Shown here piece after piece: positions 32,221 to 33,738 of a stretch of 33,738 nucleotides of DNA; position 1 is the first letter of the stretch; every line of letters begins with the position of its first letter. The translations under genes were made by a program, and so were the position numbers. This DNA is from Candidatus Zhuqueibacterota bacterium (GTDB lineage: Bacteria > Zhuqueibacterota > Zhuqueibacteria > Oceanimicrobiales > Oceanimicrobiaceae), in assembly GCA_029262005.1 (NCBI GenBank), contig JAJDAG010000172.1:1-33738 (forward strand). Reading direction: 5' to 3'. The notes beneath the pieces were generated by a model, which searched no databases, was not told where the DNA came from, and was given only the letters and a program-made list of their open reading frames with translations.

Positions 32221-33738
32221 ATGCTCAAAGTTACGATTGATGGCATTGAAACTGAAGTCGAAAAAGGTACAACTGTTATGCAGGCAGCAGAGCAACTTGG
32301 TATTGATATCCCCGGTTACTGCTACCATCCCGGTTTAACAATCGTTGGGGTTTGCCGGATTTGTCTGGTTGAAATTGAGCGCATGCCAAAGCTGCAGGCT
32401 GCCTGCTACACACCGGTGACAGACGGCATGGTGGTTCAGACAAAAAACGAAAAAGTGCTACAGGCAAGGCAGGCTGTGATGGAGTTTTTGCTGGTGAATC
32501 ACCCGCTCGATTGTCCGGTGTGTGACCAGGCCGGGGAATGTGGGCTGCAAGATTATTATATGCAGCACGGCCTGCACGACAGTCAAATGATTGAGAACAA
32601 AATCAAGAAGAGCAAGGCGTGGCCAATCGGCGCGCATGTCATGCTCGACTCAGAGCGCTGTATTCTCTGTTCGCGCTGCGTTCGCTTCTGCGATGAAATT
32701 AGCGGGACAAATGAGCTTGGTATTTTTAATCGTGGGGACCGCGCGGAATTGCAACCTTATCCCGGACAGAAACTGGATAACAGTTACTCAGGAAACACCG
32801 TTGACATTTGTCCTGTTGGGGCGTTAACAGATCGTGACTTTCGGTTTAAGACACGCGTTTGGTATTTATCCGAGACGCCCTCTGTTTGTCCCGGCTGCAG
32901 TACTGGCTGTAATATTTTTGTGCATCATAATGACAAACGCACTTATAAAGCGGAAGGGCGGCGAATAGCACGACTGAAACCACGCTACAATGCCGAGGTA
33001 AATCAGTGGTGGATGTGCGACGCCGGTCGCTACGGTTTCACTTCGGTGGACGACGAGTCCCGATTGCTGACACCCCTGAAACGTCAAGAAGGGAGTTTCA
33101 TTGAATTGAAATGGGACTCTGGCATTGCTGATATTTGTGAGTCGATTACGAAAATTAGGGAGAAACACGGCGCTGACTCCATCGCTGTCATTTTGTCGCC
33201 GCAAATGACCAATGAAGGTTTATTTGCCGCCCGCAAGTTGTTCAAAGAGCAGCTAGGGGTGAAGCATCTCGACTGTTCGGTTGAGCCGCTGCAGAAAGGG
33301 GTCGAGGACGATTTTCTCGTAAAGGCTGACAAGAATCCAAACACGCGCGGTGCCAGTGAACTGGGTTTGACTGCAAAGAGTTTTGGCGGACTGAGTGTGA
33401 AAGAAATGCTCACGGCCGCAACGAGTGGCAAAATCAAGGCACTCTTTATTTTCTATCACAATCTGAGCGATTACTTTTCGGAGAAAGATGTTCACGAGGC
33501 ATTTTCCAAATTGAAGTTGCTGGTTTTTGCCGGAAGCAATGAAAATGCAACTTCCAGACTCGCGGATATTGTTTTGCCCGGCGCGACATTTGTTGAGAAG
33601 GAGGGTACTTTTACTAATTTTTCGGGGCGTGTTCAGCGATTAAATAAAGCCGTGGAACCACTGGGTGAATCAAAACCGGATTGGGAAATATTCCGCCTAT
33701 TGTCAAAAGAGCTCGGTGAGGCACAGCCATATTTATCG
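32221..33738 (+). CDS. nuoG: NADH-quinone oxidoreductase subunit G, 3' truncated
   Basis: The frame runs 506 codons from the ATG at 32221 to the window edge without a stop. Clusters can be read in order: N1b 2Fe-2S (Cys34, 45, 48, 62), the His-Cys3 cluster N5 (His94, Cys98, 101, 107), N4 (Cys147, 150, 153, 197) and the start of the molybdopterin-oxidoreductase-like domain. That domain carries the extra N7 motif (Cys223, 226, 230 in VCPGCSTGC, and Cys266 in WMCDAGR). Only some bacterial NuoG proteins keep N7. The spacing between the third and fourth N7 ligands is about eight residues longer than in Escherichia coli. Blocks such as DIVLPGATFVEKEGTFTNF near the end are typical of the family. Confidence 0.95.
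   Translation, partial: MLKVTIDGIETEVEKGTTVMQAAEQLGIDIPGYCYHPGLTIVGVCRICLVEIERMPKLQAACYTPVTDGMVVQTKNEKVLQARQAVMEFLLVNHPLDCPVCDQAGECGLQDYYMQHGLHDSQMIENKIKKSKAWPIGAHVMLDSERCILCSRCVRFCDEISGTNELGIFNRGDRAELQPYPGQKLDNSYSGNTVDICPVGALTDRDFRFKTRVWYLSETPSVCPGCSTGCNIFVHHNDKRTYKAEGRRIARLKPRYNAEVNQWWMCDAGRYGFTSVDDESRLLTPLKRQEGSFIELKWDSGIADICESITKIREKHGADSIAVILSPQMTNEGLFAARKLFKEQLGVKHLDCSVEPLQKGVEDDFLVKADKNPNTRGASELGLTAKSFGGLSVKEMLTAATSGKIKALFIFYHNLSDYFSEKDVHEAFSKLKLLVFAGSNENATSRLADIVLPGATFVEKEGTFTNFSGRVQRLNKAVEPLGESKPDWEIFRLLSKELGEAQPYLS

Noticed and set aside
1-33738. CRISPR arrays, tRNA or rRNA genes, insertion sequences
   Set aside because: No regularly spaced direct repeats, no tRNA-like cloverleaf or rRNA segment, and no transposase reading frame were recognised by eye. 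A covariance search would be needed to exclude small RNAs.

Overview
The window comes from an uncultured-looking Gram-negative bacterium of moderate GC. It carries a sodium-pumping Nqr complex with its FMN-transferase and NqrM maturation genes, a complex I (nuo) operon with fused nuoCD, a lipoprotein signal peptide and a probable outer-membrane beta-barrel domain. A bacillithiol-reductase-like flavoprotein and central carbon genes also fit a Calditrichota/KSB1-like or wider FCB-type bacterium, but that placement is inference from gene content and no phylogenetic marker was analysed. Only one recognised gene (ppa) lies on the minus strand.

Layout. 1-3.6 kb: the 3' end of an M1 aminopeptidase, a small AT-rich NYN-domain gene followed by an attC-like degenerate repeat, and an alpha/beta hydrolase fused to a C-terminal beta-rich region. 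3.9-6.9 kb: a tight trio of S-adenosylmethionine decarboxylase, a spore-photoproduct-lyase-like radical SAM protein and the tRNA hydroxylation protein TrhP (U32 family). 7.2-15.0 kb: an extended -10 promoter, nqrABCDEF, a CBS-pair protein, apbE (which attaches FMN to NqrB and NqrC) and nqrM (needed for Nqr iron-site assembly). 15.1-15.7 kb: inorganic pyrophosphatase on the minus strand.

16.0-27.4 kb is a central-carbon block: a LeuC-type aconitase-superfamily subunit, a YpdA-like flavoprotein overlapping dihydrolipoamide dehydrogenase, lipB, a SucC-like ATP-grasp CoA ligase with a fused two-cluster ferredoxin domain, a SucD-like partner, a stand-alone citryl-CoA-lyase-like protein, an HD-like protein lacking its signature histidine, isocitrate dehydrogenase and an MmgE/PrpD protein. 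The ligase pair plus separate lyase has the composition of two-step citrate cleavage (citryl-CoA synthetase plus citryl-CoA lyase), as used in some reductive TCA cycles. This is the most interesting part of the window. The ferredoxin fusion suggests a link to ferredoxin-dependent 2-oxoacid synthases encoded elsewhere.

27.4-33.7 kb: nuoA, nuoB, nuoCD and nuoE, a 348-bp gap with a terminator-like hairpin and a long imperfect inverted repeat, then nuoF and nuoG (cut by the window end). The cell would therefore have both a Na+-pumping and a complex-I-type NADH dehydrogenase, close to the enzymes that make or use its reduced carriers.
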